Source: Cyanobacteria bacterium SBLK (GTDB lineage: Bacteria; Cyanobacteriota; Cyanobacteriia; Cyanobacteriales; Spirulinaceae). From it: DNA of 64,000 nt. Positions 46,085 to 54,969 of this stretch are shown one piece after another. The notes beneath the pieces were generated by a model. The model ran no database searches. It was not told the origin of the DNA and worked only from the letters and a program-made list of their open reading frames with translations. A program made the translations under genes and the position numbers. Within the stretch, counting starts at the first letter, position 1. Every line of letters starts with the position of its first letter. The stretch is from positions 36,824 to 100,823 of the forward strand of contig JAGHZQ010000013.1 in the NCBI GenBank assembly GCA_017746715.1. Reading direction: 5' to 3'.

Positions 46085-48583
46085 GTGATAGCAACTGCTA
46101 CAAAAGCTACTGTTAAATTAGTTGAAGAGGCAACCCGAGAACTATTGCTTTGGGTCAATGAAATCGAGCATTCCAAGTTAACAATTTTTGAAAAAGCGCA
46201 AAAACTGGCAACAAAATTAGGCGCGTATTATCGACCGGATGGATTGGTAGAAATCGGATTTTGGACACCCCGTTTGATTGCCCAAGTCATGCGGAAATCG
46301 GAAATCTTTCTCGAGGTGCTCACTCCCGTTGACGAGATCGATCCCCGCGCCGAAGAACAAACCATTCGCTTTCACCGCGATCGCCTCAACCTCATGCAAG
46401 AAGGGGAATTTCACTGGGGGGTTATCGAAGGGATGATTCCGGGATCTCGCGATCGCATTGGTTCGTTTTACTGGTTGCGCTACGTCGATCAAAACGATCG
46501 CATGCAAGCCATCCGCGACCCTCTCCCGAATTCCTTACCCTATGGCGTATTTGCCCCTGCCGAGCTCTACGATATGGATGGTTTGCAAGCCAGTCGCACG
46601 GATATGGACTACTTGCAGCGAACCAGCGCATCAGTCCCTCCCGATAGCGGCTCGATGCCCCTGACCATTGACTTTAGCCGCATTCCTCGCATTCGCGCCC
46701 CGCACAATATCTTGCAACTGCATATTGGGACAGCTTCCCAAGAAGGAACATTTGAGGGATTGGCCCAGCGCATTGAGGAAATTTCTGATAAACTTGCCAA
46801 GAACATTCCTTTAAACCCTGCCGAAGAAAATTACGTGGGTTACGATGCCGTGCAATTTTTACCCACGGAACCCACCATTGAATATCGCGACGAATATAGC
46901 CCTGAAAGCGAATTTTTCTCGTTTAGTTCCGAAGACGGCGATATCATCACCATCGAATTATTCAAACCCAATACCCAAGATTGGGGATATGACGTTCCCA
47001 TTTTGGGCTCGAGTGCTACGAACCCCGCCATTTTGGGGAGTTTGCGACCGGATGAGGCGATCGATGCCATCTGCGCCCTACACAATTTTTCCACGGGACC
47101 CATCCAAGTCATTTACGATCTCGTTTACGGTCATGCAGATAACCAATCGGAATTACTCTTACCTCACCAATGTCTAAAAGGTCCGAATATGTACGGGCAG
47201 GATTTAAACCACCAGTCCCCCGTCGTGCGAGCCATTTTCCTCGAAATGCAGCGCCGCAAAATCAACACGGGAGCCGATGGCATTCGCGTCGATGGGGGAC
47301 AAGATTTTCGCTTTTTTAACCCCCTTTCGGGACGGGTCGAATACGACGATGCTTATTTGCTGGCCATGAGCGATTTGGTGCAGGAAATTAATGGCTGTCA
47401 GCGTTTGTTATTTACCATTTTTGAAGACGGGCGACCCTGGCCGCAAGAGGGTTGGGAAGAGATTTCCACCTATCGCGAACTCATCGAACTCAAACCCGAT
47501 TCCTATCAATGGGGACCGTTGATTTTTGCCCATAATACTCCCGCCTTAGAGGGCTTTTGGGAGCGAAAATGGCGCAGGGTTTGCGAGGTCATGTATGAAG
47601 GGCAAAACTGGATTACCGGTTGTGCCAACCACGATACGGTACGGCGGGGAAATCAGGTCGATCTCGATGCAAAAATTAACTGGAATTTAGGGGAAAATTT
47701 ACCGGACGTTCTGCGAAAGGCTTACGATAATCCCGCCGCGACTTTATGGGTTTATGGGTTTAGTCCGGGGTTGCCGATGGATTTTATTAATGCTGCCATG
47801 CACGCCCCTTGGATGTTTTTCCGCAATACTGACGAACGCTATGGAGTCAAGGTGGTTTCTGAAGAAATTGGCTTTTTATATTGGCAAGTTACGCCAGAAT
47901 TATTCAAACAAGCGCAGAATTTTCTCGGCTTGAAATCTTTAGGATTCAAACAATTGGAAGAACTGCGAGAGTTTGGCATTGAGTTACAACAAATCATGCA
48001 AGCTAAAGATTTTAGTTTGTCGGAAACGGTGAATTCGATTCGCACCTGCATGGGCAATAATGGCGATGTCTGCGAAATGCCCCGCTTGAAAAGTTTAAAT
48101 CGTTCGGGGATGCGCCGCTTTTTAAATAAGATGGACAGCGATCGCCTCAAATCTTTTGCCATTTCATTCATGGAAGATTGTTACGCGCTTTGTAATGTTT
48201 CTCATTACGAGAATAGGCTCGATTCCTCACAAACACGATACAACTTACACCTGCGTCAATTCCGCCTCGATCGCCCTTGGTTGCGCAACAATTTATCGGG
48301 GACGGATCGCTTTAACAAAGTCAGCAACGATTATTCTACGGTATTTTACGGGGTGCGGAGCAATCCAGAAGACGAGAGCGATCGCGTGATTATGGTCGCC
48401 CATATGGGAGGAAAACCCGCGACCGTTCAATTGAAAAAATGGCTGCATTTGGATTTATCGGCGTGGGAAGTCGAGATCGCCTCTCCTCAACTACAAGCAG
48501 GCGACTCCCTCACAAATCTCGATGAATTTGAACTCCAAGATTCACAAGGACTATTGTTGACGCCCATTGCCAGCAGCGATTAA
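46085..48583 (+). CDS. gghA: GH13-like glycosidase, probable glucosylglycerol hydrolase
   Basis: An 832-residue protein. The C-terminal half has alpha-amylase-clan motifs in order: GADGIRVDGGQD (nucleophile Asp403), TIFEDGRPW (acid/base Glu447) and CANHDTVRRG (Asp517). The N-terminal region with GFWTPRLIAQVM and SFYWLRYVDQNDRMQAIRDPLPNSLPYGVFAPAELYD matches the protein annotated as glucosylglycerol hydrolase in Synechocystis. That enzyme breaks down the osmolyte glucosylglycerol after salt stress. GTG at 46085 follows GAGGAAAG; the frame is open upstream to a TTG at 45941 in a hydrophobic stretch I consider spurious. Confidence 0.7.
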   Translation: MIATATKATVKLVEEATRELLLWVNEIEHSKLTIFEKAQKLATKLGAYYRPDGLVEIGFWTPRLIAQVMRKSEIFLEVLTPVDEIDPRAEEQTIRFHRDRLNLMQEGEFHWGVIEGMIPGSRDRIGSFYWLRYVDQNDRMQAIRDPLPNSLPYGVFAPAELYDMDGLQASRTDMDYLQRTSASVPPDSGSMPLTIDFSRIPRIRAPHNILQLHIGTASQEGTFEGLAQRIEEISDKLAKNIPLNPAEENYVGYDAVQFLPTEPTIEYRDEYSPESEFFSFSSEDGDIITIELFKPNTQDWGYDVPILGSSATNPAILGSLRPDEAIDAICALHNFSTGPIQVIYDLVYGHADNQSELLLPHQCLKGPNMYGQDLNHQSPVVRAIFLEMQRRKINTGADGIRVDGGQDFRFFNPLSGRVEYDDAYLLAMSDLVQEINGCQRLLFTIFEDGRPWPQEGWEEISTYRELIELKPDSYQWGPLIFAHNTPALEGFWERKWRRVCEVMYEGQNWITGCANHDTVRRGNQVDLDAKINWNLGENLPDVLRKAYDNPAATLWVYGFSPGLPMDFINAAMHAPWMFFRNTDERYGVKVVSEEIGFLYWQVTPELFKQAQNFLGLKSLGFKQLEELREFGIELQQIMQAKDFSLSETVNSIRTCMGNNGDVCEMPRLKSLNRSGMRRFLNKMDSDRLKSFAISFMEDCYALCNVSHYENRLDSSQTRYNLHLRQFRLDRPWLRNNLSGTDRFNKVSNDYSTVFYGVRSNPEDESDRVIMVAHMGGKPATVQLKKWLHLDLSAWEVEIASPQLQAGDSLTNLDEFELQDSQGLLLTPIASSD

Positions 48584-48673
48584 TTCTCATGGGATGCGAG
48601 AGAAAATATTTTCTCGCTTCTCCCGATGAGCATTAAATACCTTCGAATAAGGTCGAGCGATCGCGCGGACTTC

Positions 48674-48964
48674 TCAACCAAACGAATAATGTTTTCTGAC
48701 AGGGCGATGGATTTTCCAAGTACAGGACATTCCTTCAGGAAATGTTACTAAATCCCCTTTACCCATCGTGACGGGTTTGCCACCATCAGGAGTAACGGTG
48801 ACATCGCCTTCAAGAAAATAACAAGTTTCCGACTCGCTGTAATGCCAAGGAAATTCAGAGATTTCTTTCGTCCAGATCGGCCAGCCGGAAATTCCTATTT
48901 TTTGCAAGCGTTCGGGAGAGGGTTGACGTTCGATTTGGATGGAAGCAATTTGTTGAGAAGTCAT
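48674..48964 (-). CDS. Single-domain cupin (DUF861-like)
   Basis: A 96-residue beta-barrel. The first cupin motif is FPWHYSESETCYFLEGDVTVTPDGG, lacking the second His of canonical G(X)5HXH, and the second is KGDLVTFPEGMSCTWKIHRPVRKHY. This matches the cupin_3/ureidoglycine-aminohydrolase-type group common in cyanobacteria. A metal site may remain. The function is unknown. It lies between the hydrolase and the CHAT-FHA gene, on the opposite strand to the former. Confidence 0.8.
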   Translation of the reverse strand: MTSQQIASIQIERQPSPERLQKIGISGWPIWTKEISEFPWHYSESETCYFLEGDVTVTPDGGKPVTMGKGDLVTFPEGMSCTWKIHRPVRKHYSFG

Positions 48965-49008
48965 TTGAATGAGTAAAAAACAAGGAACGAATAGAGTGCG
49001 ATCGCACG

Positions 49009-50640
49009 CTAAGATTTGTCGATTTTAAACTCTAGCACCTGACCTTGAGAACTGCCAAATTTAAGTTGTACCCCAGACTCTAAGGGGACTTCCTGATGGT
49101 GAACTTTCTGCCAGCCTTCTCCCCGAGCAATGAGGGTTCCATAGCGGGAAAAATCCCGTAAAAAATAGCTTGGGACAGATTTTCCTAAAAAGGTTTCCCG
49201 ATAAAAAATTTCTGCGTGATTTTGGCTGACCCATCTTTCCTGAATGACCAAATCGTTATCGGGACGACGACCGACTCGCATGAGTCCCCCTTGAATTTCC
49301 CAAGCCAGATCGCTATCGAGAAAAGAGAGAAAGGCTTTGGGCATGAGGGTCTTTTTCCCTCCCGGTAACACTGTAGGTAATTCTGTAATCCCTTCTCCGA
49401 GGGGTTGGATCAATTCTCCTTCAAATTCCGGGTGCATGTAGAGGATCGGCAAGGTCCAAGCGGGTTGATTGAATTTGTAAAGGGTGAGAAGGTGCTGGCG
49501 AGCAATAGCAACCGCGCGATCGATGGACAGGCGATCGGAAAGTGCCTCGGTAAATACCTGAATGAAACTCAATGCCTCGCGATCGGCGATCGCGTCCCGC
49601 ATCCCCAAAACTGCCGGCACTCCATGATGGATCAACACCTCGGATAAACTGCTGCGGGGAATCGTGGTTTGCTCGAGGCGATCGGGTTGCGCCCCCCAAC
49701 AGGCGTTAAAGACAGCGAGAACGACTTGGTTTCTCACGAGAACCTGAGCCAATTCCGTACCATTCATCTTGGCTTCGGGACGCAAAAAGAGCAGGCCGCC
49801 ATCGGGGGCGGGAATTCCATGACCGGCATAGAAAAAGACATTATAAATTCCCCGTTCCAAGGCTTGAATGAGTTCGGCTGGAGTGGGTTGCAGGAGAACG
49901 TCAACGTTGGGGGTGACGGGGGAAAAGGGTCTGGCATAGTTGCTCTCCTCCGTTCGCCGTTCGATCGCTTCGGACAACGATCGTGCTTCTTCTTGTAACT
50001 GTAGGGATTGATGGTTGGGGGCGCTACTTTCTCCCAATACCAATAAGATATTCAATCGGTCTTGCGATCTCTGGGGGGCGAGGGGATCGACGTCGCTCGT
50101 GGTGCGACTGAATAAGAATTGGCGATTGAGGGCGATCGATTGCTTGCCGGGGGCGGGCTGCATGATTTCCCAAGGGAGAGGAATTAAATGGGGATCGCGA
50201 ATATCGAGGCGAAAGCGCAAGGGTTTGTTTTGACCGATGGCAATGCCCCGACTTTGCGCCCAACTATTGCGAATGGCTCCCTGTAATAACCAATTCCAGA
50301 GATCGATTCCCAAATTCTGCATTAAGCGTCCTCCGTAGTTCTGCGGGGGAATATCGGGATCTGTGGGGGTATCGAAAGGATCGCGAGTGGCTTTGGGGGG
50401 GGGTTCTTGGAGAGAGCCAGCCAAGGGAACGTGAAATTCTTCTTGCAGGGCAAACATTTCTTGCCATGCTAACCATTGCTGGGTCATACGAGCCGGCCAA
50501 ACGCAGTCATGGTGAACGTAACCCCCCGGTAAGGGGGCATTGAGCACCCAAATCGCATAATTTTCTTTTCCTGCTGCGAGCAAGCGATCGACCGCCAGAC
50601 TCAAGCATGGACTTTGCTCTCGAGACATTCCTTGTTGCAT
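49009..50640 (-). CDS. CHAT protease-like protein with C-terminal FHA domain
   Basis: 543 residues. An N-terminal region of about 170 residues has no recognised motif. The CHAT (caspase HetF-associated with TPRs) domain carries the catalytic His274 (FFYAGHG) and Cys314 (VFNACWG). HGVPAVLGMRDAI is a typical CHAT block. From about 450 an FHA domain reads RVGRRPDNDLVIQERWVSQNHAEI and RYGTLIARG. It has no signal peptide, so it is cytoplasmic; phosphothreonine binding may recruit or regulate the protease. It lies 2.6 kb from the sigma/CHAT cluster on the other strand. Confidence 0.85.
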   Translation of the reverse strand: MQQGMSREQSPCLSLAVDRLLAAGKENYAIWVLNAPLPGGYVHHDCVWPARMTQQWLAWQEMFALQEEFHVPLAGSLQEPPPKATRDPFDTPTDPDIPPQNYGGRLMQNLGIDLWNWLLQGAIRNSWAQSRGIAIGQNKPLRFRLDIRDPHLIPLPWEIMQPAPGKQSIALNRQFLFSRTTSDVDPLAPQRSQDRLNILLVLGESSAPNHQSLQLQEEARSLSEAIERRTEESNYARPFSPVTPNVDVLLQPTPAELIQALERGIYNVFFYAGHGIPAPDGGLLFLRPEAKMNGTELAQVLVRNQVVLAVFNACWGAQPDRLEQTTIPRSSLSEVLIHHGVPAVLGMRDAIADREALSFIQVFTEALSDRLSIDRAVAIARQHLLTLYKFNQPAWTLPILYMHPEFEGELIQPLGEGITELPTVLPGGKKTLMPKAFLSFLDSDLAWEIQGGLMRVGRRPDNDLVIQERWVSQNHAEIFYRETFLGKSVPSYFLRDFSRYGTLIARGEGWQKVHHQEVPLESGVQLKFGSSQGQVLEFKIDKS

Positions 50641-50797
50641 TCGTCGATCCGACGATCCACTATACCAAGTTTTCAGGGGTTCAAGGCGATCGCCTCGGTT
50701 AGTCTTCCGTACAAATCCCCAGATCGGTTCATTTTGGCATTGCCAGACAAAATTTTACCGAGCGATCGCGATCGCAAAATTTCTCTTGTCAAGTCAC

Positions 50798-50834
50798 TGT
50801 TACATTTATTTACAATTTGTTACATTTATTTACA
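50798..50834 (+). promoter_or_regulatory. Two tandem HLR1 (RpaB) sites upstream of pgr5
   Basis: Four hexamers GTTACA, TTTACA, GTTACA, TTTACA start at 50799, 50809, 50819 and 50829, an exact 10-bp period. Each pair fits the HLR1 consensus (G/T)TTACA(T/A)(T/A)NN(G/T)TTACA(T/A)(T/A), the binding site of the high-light regulator RpaB. TAAGAT (50835-50840) directly follows and may be the -10 element. The site ends 34 bases before the pgr5 start. Confidence 0.85.
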
Positions 50835-50868
50835 TAAGATAACGATTAAACCAACAGGAGACCGAAAT

Positions 50869-51066
50869 ATGTTTGCACCTTTAGTTGTCACCCTGCGCCA
50901 GTGGATGGGAAAAACAGAATTCAATCGCCTTCGGGGGCAAGCAATCGCACTTCATTCCCAAACCATCACCAATTTTTGCAAAAGTGTGGGCATCGAATCC
51001 AAGCAACGTCAGGGTTTAATTCGTTTGGCACGAGATAATGGCAAGCGATTGGGATTTTTGGCATAA
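50869..51066 (+). CDS. pgr5: PGR5-like protein of cyclic electron flow
   Basis: A 65-residue protein: LRGQAIALHSQTITNFCKSVG then SKQRQGLIRLARDNGKRLGFLA. This is the conserved core and C-terminus of PGR5, which supports ferredoxin-dependent cyclic electron flow around photosystem I in plants and cyanobacteria (Ssr2016 in Synechocystis). It lacks the plant transit peptide. ATG at 50869 is preceded by ACAGGAG. The frame is open further upstream but that part has no similarity. Two HLR1 boxes in the promoter tie it to high-light/redox control. Confidence 0.9.
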   Translation: MFAPLVVTLRQWMGKTEFNRLRGQAIALHSQTITNFCKSVGIESKQRQGLIRLARDNGKRLGFLA

Positions 51067-51135
51067 AATGAGGAAGAATTTTCCAAACCCAAGGGGCGTA
51101 AATGTTAGAAAAATACGCCCTACCGCACATCAGTA

Positions 51136-52026
51136 ATGAAAGCAAAAGTAAAAATTGCGGTCGTAGGCGACGTTCACGACCAATGGGAAGCCGAAGATCG
51201 CATCGCCCTCGAACAGTTGGGGATCGATTTGGTTCTCTTTGTGGGGGATTTTGGCAACGAAGCGATCGCGATCGTGCGGGAAGTTGCAGCGACACCAATT
51301 CCTTTTGCTGCCATTTTGGGCAATCACGATGCGTGGTATACAACTTCTCCTTGGGGACGGAAAAAAACCCCCTACGACCCCACCAAGGTCGATCGCGTGA
51401 GAGAACAGTTGGCAATCTTAGGAGAAGCTCACGTGGGCTATGGCAAGCGAGATTTTCCCGAATTGGGACTTTCTGTGGTGGGCAGTCGTCCGTTTAGTTG
51501 GGGAGGGGCTGAGTGGAGTGGGGAACAATTTTTCCGCGATCGCTACAATATTGAGGGATTTCTCGACTCGAGCGATCGTATTGTTGCAGCAGCGAAAGAA
51601 ACGACTCAAGAAACGCTGATTTTTCTGGCTCACAATGGGCCCTATGGTTTGGGCGATCGCCCGGAGGATATTTGCGGACGGGACTGGAAACCCTTGGGGG
51701 GAGATCACGGGGATTCGGATTTAGCGGATGCGATCGCGAGAACGTGCCTCCTCAATAAAAGAATTCCTCTCGTTACATTTGGTCACATGCACCAAAGTTT
51801 GCGCCATACCCAAGAGCGGCAGCGCAAGATGTTAAAAATTCAGGACGATACGTTTTATGTCAATGCCGCCCACGTCCCTCGCATTATCAGTTACAAAGGA
51901 GAAACGCGACGCAATTTTTCCCTTGTCACTCTCCAAGATGGAGAAGTTGAAAACATTTCTTTGGTTTGGGTTGGCGAAAACTACCAAATCGTTTCTGAAG
52001 AAATCTTCTATAACAGAACCCAGTGA
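51136..52026 (+). CDS. Metallophosphatase, TIGR04168-like cyanobacterial family
   Basis: A 296-residue calcineurin-fold enzyme with VVGDVHDQWE, FVGDFGNE, ILGNHDAW, FLAHNGPYG, GDHGDSDLADA and FGHMHQSL. These provide the two-metal ligands. It also has NAAHVPR near the C-terminus. The family is restricted to cyanobacteria and plastid lineages; the substrate is unknown. It follows pgr5 by 69 bases and may be read from the same promoter. Confidence 0.85.
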   Translation: MKAKVKIAVVGDVHDQWEAEDRIALEQLGIDLVLFVGDFGNEAIAIVREVAATPIPFAAILGNHDAWYTTSPWGRKKTPYDPTKVDRVREQLAILGEAHVGYGKRDFPELGLSVVGSRPFSWGGAEWSGEQFFRDRYNIEGFLDSSDRIVAAAKETTQETLIFLAHNGPYGLGDRPEDICGRDWKPLGGDHGDSDLADAIARTCLLNKRIPLVTFGHMHQSLRHTQERQRKMLKIQDDTFYVNAAHVPRIISYKGETRRNFSLVTLQDGEVENISLVWVGENYQIVSEEIFYNRTQ

Positions 52027-52086
52027 ATTCCCCAAACACGGGCAAGATGTCCGTTCCACGATTGATAATTCGGATTGATAAACCAG

Positions 52087-53085
52087 ATGTTAACTGAGAT
52101 CGATAGCCGCGATCGCTCTTCGTCTTTCCTCTATCCCGTTAGTATTGCACCGATGATGGAGCGAACCGATCGCCATTTTCGCTATTTTATGCGGCAAATT
52201 ACGCGGCGGACGCTCCTCTATACGGAAATGGTAACGACGGCGGCGATTTTGCACGGCGATCGCGAGAAACTCCTCGGCTTTTCTCCCGAGGAAAAGCCCC
52301 TCGTTTTACAGATTGGGGGAGATAATCGAGAAGATTTAGTGACTTGTACGAAAGTTGCTGAAGAGTGGAACTATGACGAAGTGAACTTAAATGTAGGCTG
52401 TCCCAGTTCCCGAGTGCAAAGCGGTAATTTTGGCGCCTGTTTGATGCTACAACCGGAAACTGTTGCTAAAGCCGTTGAAGCCATGCAAAAGGCAGTCTCT
52501 ATTCCCGTGACGGTGAAACATCGAATTGGGGTGGACGATCGCGATCGCTATGAAGATCTGCGAAAATTCGTTCGTATCGTCTCGGAGGCGGGATGTCGGC
52601 GTTTTACCGTCCACGCCCGCAAAGCATGGTTGCAGGGGTTAAGTCCCAAGGAAAATCGTACGGTGCCTCCCTTGCGTTACGAGGACGTGCATCGTCTCAA
52701 GCAAGAATTTCCTCATTTAATTGTGGAAATTAATGGCGGTTTTACTCATTGGCAACAAGTGAAAGAACAATTGGATTATGTTGATGCTGTCATGATCGGA
52801 CGTGCTGCTTACGACAATCCTTATTTATTTGCCACTTGCGATCGCGATTTTTACGACGACAAAAGCATTCCCCCGACTCGATTCGAAGTCGTTGAAGCCA
52901 TGTATTCTTATATCGAATATTGGACAAAAAAGGGTTTAAAACTTAACAGTATTTCTCGCCATATGTTGCAGTTATTTTCCGGGCGATCGGGAACGAAAGC
53001 ATGGAAGCGTTATATTACTGAAAATGCCTGTCGTTTTGGGGCGGGAGCGGAGGTCATTCGCGAGGCTTTGCAACGAGTTCCTTAA
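52087..53085 (+). CDS. dusA: tRNA-dihydrouridine synthase A
   Basis: A flavoprotein of 332 residues. It has SIAPMMERTDRHFRYFMRQ, LYTEMVTTAAILHGDR, LQIGGDN, EVNLNVGCPSSRVQSGNFGACLM (catalytic Cys is the Cys of GACLM), TVKHRIGVDD and VHARKAWLQGLSPKENR. These are DusA signatures. It reduces uridines in the D-loop of tRNA. The ATG at 52087 (MLTEIDSRDR) is chosen over a TTG four codons upstream. Confidence 0.93.
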   Translation: MLTEIDSRDRSSSFLYPVSIAPMMERTDRHFRYFMRQITRRTLLYTEMVTTAAILHGDREKLLGFSPEEKPLVLQIGGDNREDLVTCTKVAEEWNYDEVNLNVGCPSSRVQSGNFGACLMLQPETVAKAVEAMQKAVSIPVTVKHRIGVDDRDRYEDLRKFVRIVSEAGCRRFTVHARKAWLQGLSPKENRTVPPLRYEDVHRLKQEFPHLIVEINGGFTHWQQVKEQLDYVDAVMIGRAAYDNPYLFATCDRDFYDDKSIPPTRFEVVEAMYSYIEYWTKKGLKLNSISRHMLQLFSGRSGTKAWKRYITENACRFGAGAEVIREALQRVP

Positions 53086-53188
53086 ATCCGGAGTATCGCC
53101 CTCATCGCCGAACAATTTCACTCAACCTTGCAAACCTTCTCACCTCAATATCTCTATCTCGCTCATTTTGTAACGAATTGTAAAAATC

Positions 53189-53225
53189 GCGTAAAATTGC
53201 CCCTGCCAACGCGAGTCTTTTATAG
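53189..53225 (+). promoter_or_regulatory. Putative alternative-sigma promoter for the sigma-factor gene
   Basis: GCGTAAAA (53189-53196), 15 bases, then CGAGTCTTTTATAG (53212-53225). Exactly the same two blocks with the same spacing occur at 62977-63013. The gene starts 43 bases downstream. The arrangement resembles the -35/-10 of an ECF-type sigma factor. Confidence 0.6.
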
Positions 53226-53267
53226 GATTGCACGCATTTCCCATAGACTTTATCGAGTATTCGCACG

Positions 53268-53942
53268 ATGACGGAGTTAAATGTCCATCTCAGACAACTC
53301 GCTCTAGAAGCCCAACGAAACCCACCAAAATCTATCGCTAGGCGCATTGCTCTCACAAAGCTCATAAGTGCGATACAACAGTCGGGCGAGCTTCATCGTT
53401 CTAGAGCACATCTCGTTGGTAGACAGGCAGATATTTATGATGAAGCCCTTCAGAGATTGTTGGTTTGTATCTGCCATGATATTGACCAATACAATCCGGA
53501 AAATGAAGTCTTACAATGGGCTAATTTCCTTTTAAGACAACGCTTTTTAAGGGAAACTGCGTACGATCCTCATTGCCCATCAAGGAGACCTCGCGGCCAA
53601 AACATAAGCGAACTTGAAAATTGGCATCCCGGCATGATATACAATCCGGAAAATCTCAGTCTTTTGGAAGAAATTCGCCAATATATTAATGAAGATCCTG
53701 AAGGGTTACTTCGAGGAATTTATACTGGAAATAATCGCCAAGCCAATTTTCAGTTTTTAGCTCAAAGACTTCTCGACGGATATAAATGGCGAGAAATTTC
53801 TCGAGAATTAGACATTCCCGCGACAACATTAAGTAGCTTTTATCAGCGTAACTTAAACAAAATACTCCCAACACTGAAAATATATTTCTCATCAGATGAA
53901 TCAACTATTAATCAGGAGAATAAAAATGCTTGTAAACAATAA
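53268..53942 (+). CDS. Sigma-70-family RNA polymerase sigma factor (group 3/ECF-like)
   Basis: 224 residues. The sigma region 2 candidate is YDEALQRLLVCICHDIDQYNPENEVLQWANFLLRQRF (53.4-53.6 kb); the region 4 helix-turn-helix is WREISRELDIPATTLSSFYQRNL near residue 175. Such short sigma factors encoded beside DUF1822 and CHAT genes are widespread in cyanobacteria. No anti-sigma factor is obvious. The 3' end overlaps the DUF1822 start by 17 bases, showing co-transcription. A matching upstream motif suggests that it controls itself. Confidence 0.78.
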   Translation: MTELNVHLRQLALEAQRNPPKSIARRIALTKLISAIQQSGELHRSRAHLVGRQADIYDEALQRLLVCICHDIDQYNPENEVLQWANFLLRQRFLRETAYDPHCPSRRPRGQNISELENWHPGMIYNPENLSLLEEIRQYINEDPEGLLRGIYTGNNRQANFQFLAQRLLDGYKWREISRELDIPATTLSSFYQRNLNKILPTLKIYFSSDESTINQENKNACKQ

Positions 53943-54948
53943 CAACGAGACGACCTTCAGCGTCCCCTTGACTTTAAAAGTCCACCACGCAATCCAAGAG
54001 TTTTTGCGTCGTCGGATCGCTCCCAAAATGTTCCCTATTGACGAACTCTTCGATAAAAGCATTCGTCAAAGCGCTCGAGAAATTTTAGCGAACTCGAGGG
54101 ATGCTCGGGTAGGGTCAACAAAGCAAGAGCAGCAAATCCGAGAAAAAGCCAAACAGATTTATCTCAATACTTTAGCCGTTTATGCAACCCATTTTTTCCT
54201 AACTTGTTTGGACTACGAGACGGATTGGGAAGACAACGAGAAAGCGAGGGCGATCGCGAGATTTTTGGCCGATACTGCGGCTTTAGAAGTCAAAGGATGG
54301 GGACTCCTTGAATGTCGTCCCGTATTGCCCGATTCGGATACCTGCCGCATTCCCCTCGAAGTTTGGAGCGATCGCCGAGGTTATATTGCCGTGCGCCTCG
54401 ATTCGGACTTAAAAGAAGCAACGCTGTTGGGGTTTCTCGAATCCGTTGGCAGGAAAGAAACTCCCTTAAGCGATTTTCAGTCTCTCGAACAGGCGATCGA
54501 ATGTTTGAGTCAACCCGAACGCATTCCCTTAAGAGACTGGTTGAAAGGAGCGATCGCGGTAGGCTGGCACGCTTGGGAAGAACTCGAAAAAATGTTACCC
54601 CCTCAACCCCCCGCCCTCGCTTTTCGTTCTCGCCATGGGAGTGCCGCGATCGATCGCGGCAAAATTTTAGACCTGCAAGGAGAAGAAGTCGTCTTGCAGG
54701 TGAGCATGACTCCTCCTCAAGACTCGAAAATCGATATTGCTGTCGAAGTTTCTTCCCCGATCGCTCAAACGTATTTACCGCCAGATCTACAATTAATCCT
54801 TTTGAATGAAGAGGGAGACTTGGTCATGCAAGCCAATGCCAAAACGACCAAAGCAATGGAGTTAGAGTTTAGTGGAATCTTGGGAGATAAGTTCCAAATA
54901 CAAGTTGTATGGGAAAATACAAATATTACAGAATCCTTTGTAATTTAA
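53926..54948 (+). CDS. DUF1822 family protein
   Basis: A 340-residue cytoplasmic protein. DUF1822 features are YLNTLAVYATHFFLTCLDYETDW, LLECRPVLPDSDTC, EVWSDRRGYIAVRLDSDLKEATLLGF and WLKGAIAVGWHAWEEL. The C-terminus (VVLQVSMTPPQDSKIDIAVEVSS) is a beta-rich tail often seen in these clusters. The function is unknown. ATG 53926 (MLVNNNN) follows AGGAG and is preferred to the ATG ten codons earlier. The gene is translationally coupled to the sigma factor and lies just before the CHAT gene. Confidence 0.85.
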   Translation: MLVNNNNETTFSVPLTLKVHHAIQEFLRRRIAPKMFPIDELFDKSIRQSAREILANSRDARVGSTKQEQQIREKAKQIYLNTLAVYATHFFLTCLDYETDWEDNEKARAIARFLADTAALEVKGWGLLECRPVLPDSDTCRIPLEVWSDRRGYIAVRLDSDLKEATLLGFLESVGRKETPLSDFQSLEQAIECLSQPERIPLRDWLKGAIAVGWHAWEELEKMLPPQPPALAFRSRHGSAAIDRGKILDLQGEEVVLQVSMTPPQDSKIDIAVEVSSPIAQTYLPPDLQLILLNEEGDLVMQANAKTTKAMELEFSGILGDKFQIQVVWENTNITESFVI

Positions 54949-54969
54949 GCCTACGTGCGGGTGAATGGG

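Noticed and set aside
50614..50868. Extended N-terminus for the PGR5 protein
   Set aside because: Similarity, ribosome-binding site and promoter all place the start at 50869.
53102..53365. 87-codon minus-strand open frame over the sigma-gene promoter
   Set aside because: It lies opposite the conserved promoter motif and the sigma start, and its product is without recognisable features.
54955..54969. GTG starts at 54955 or 54961 for the CHAT-TM-TPR gene
   Set aside because: Family similarity starts at MSKLVVLRLDG (54970), although a GTG start cannot be excluded.
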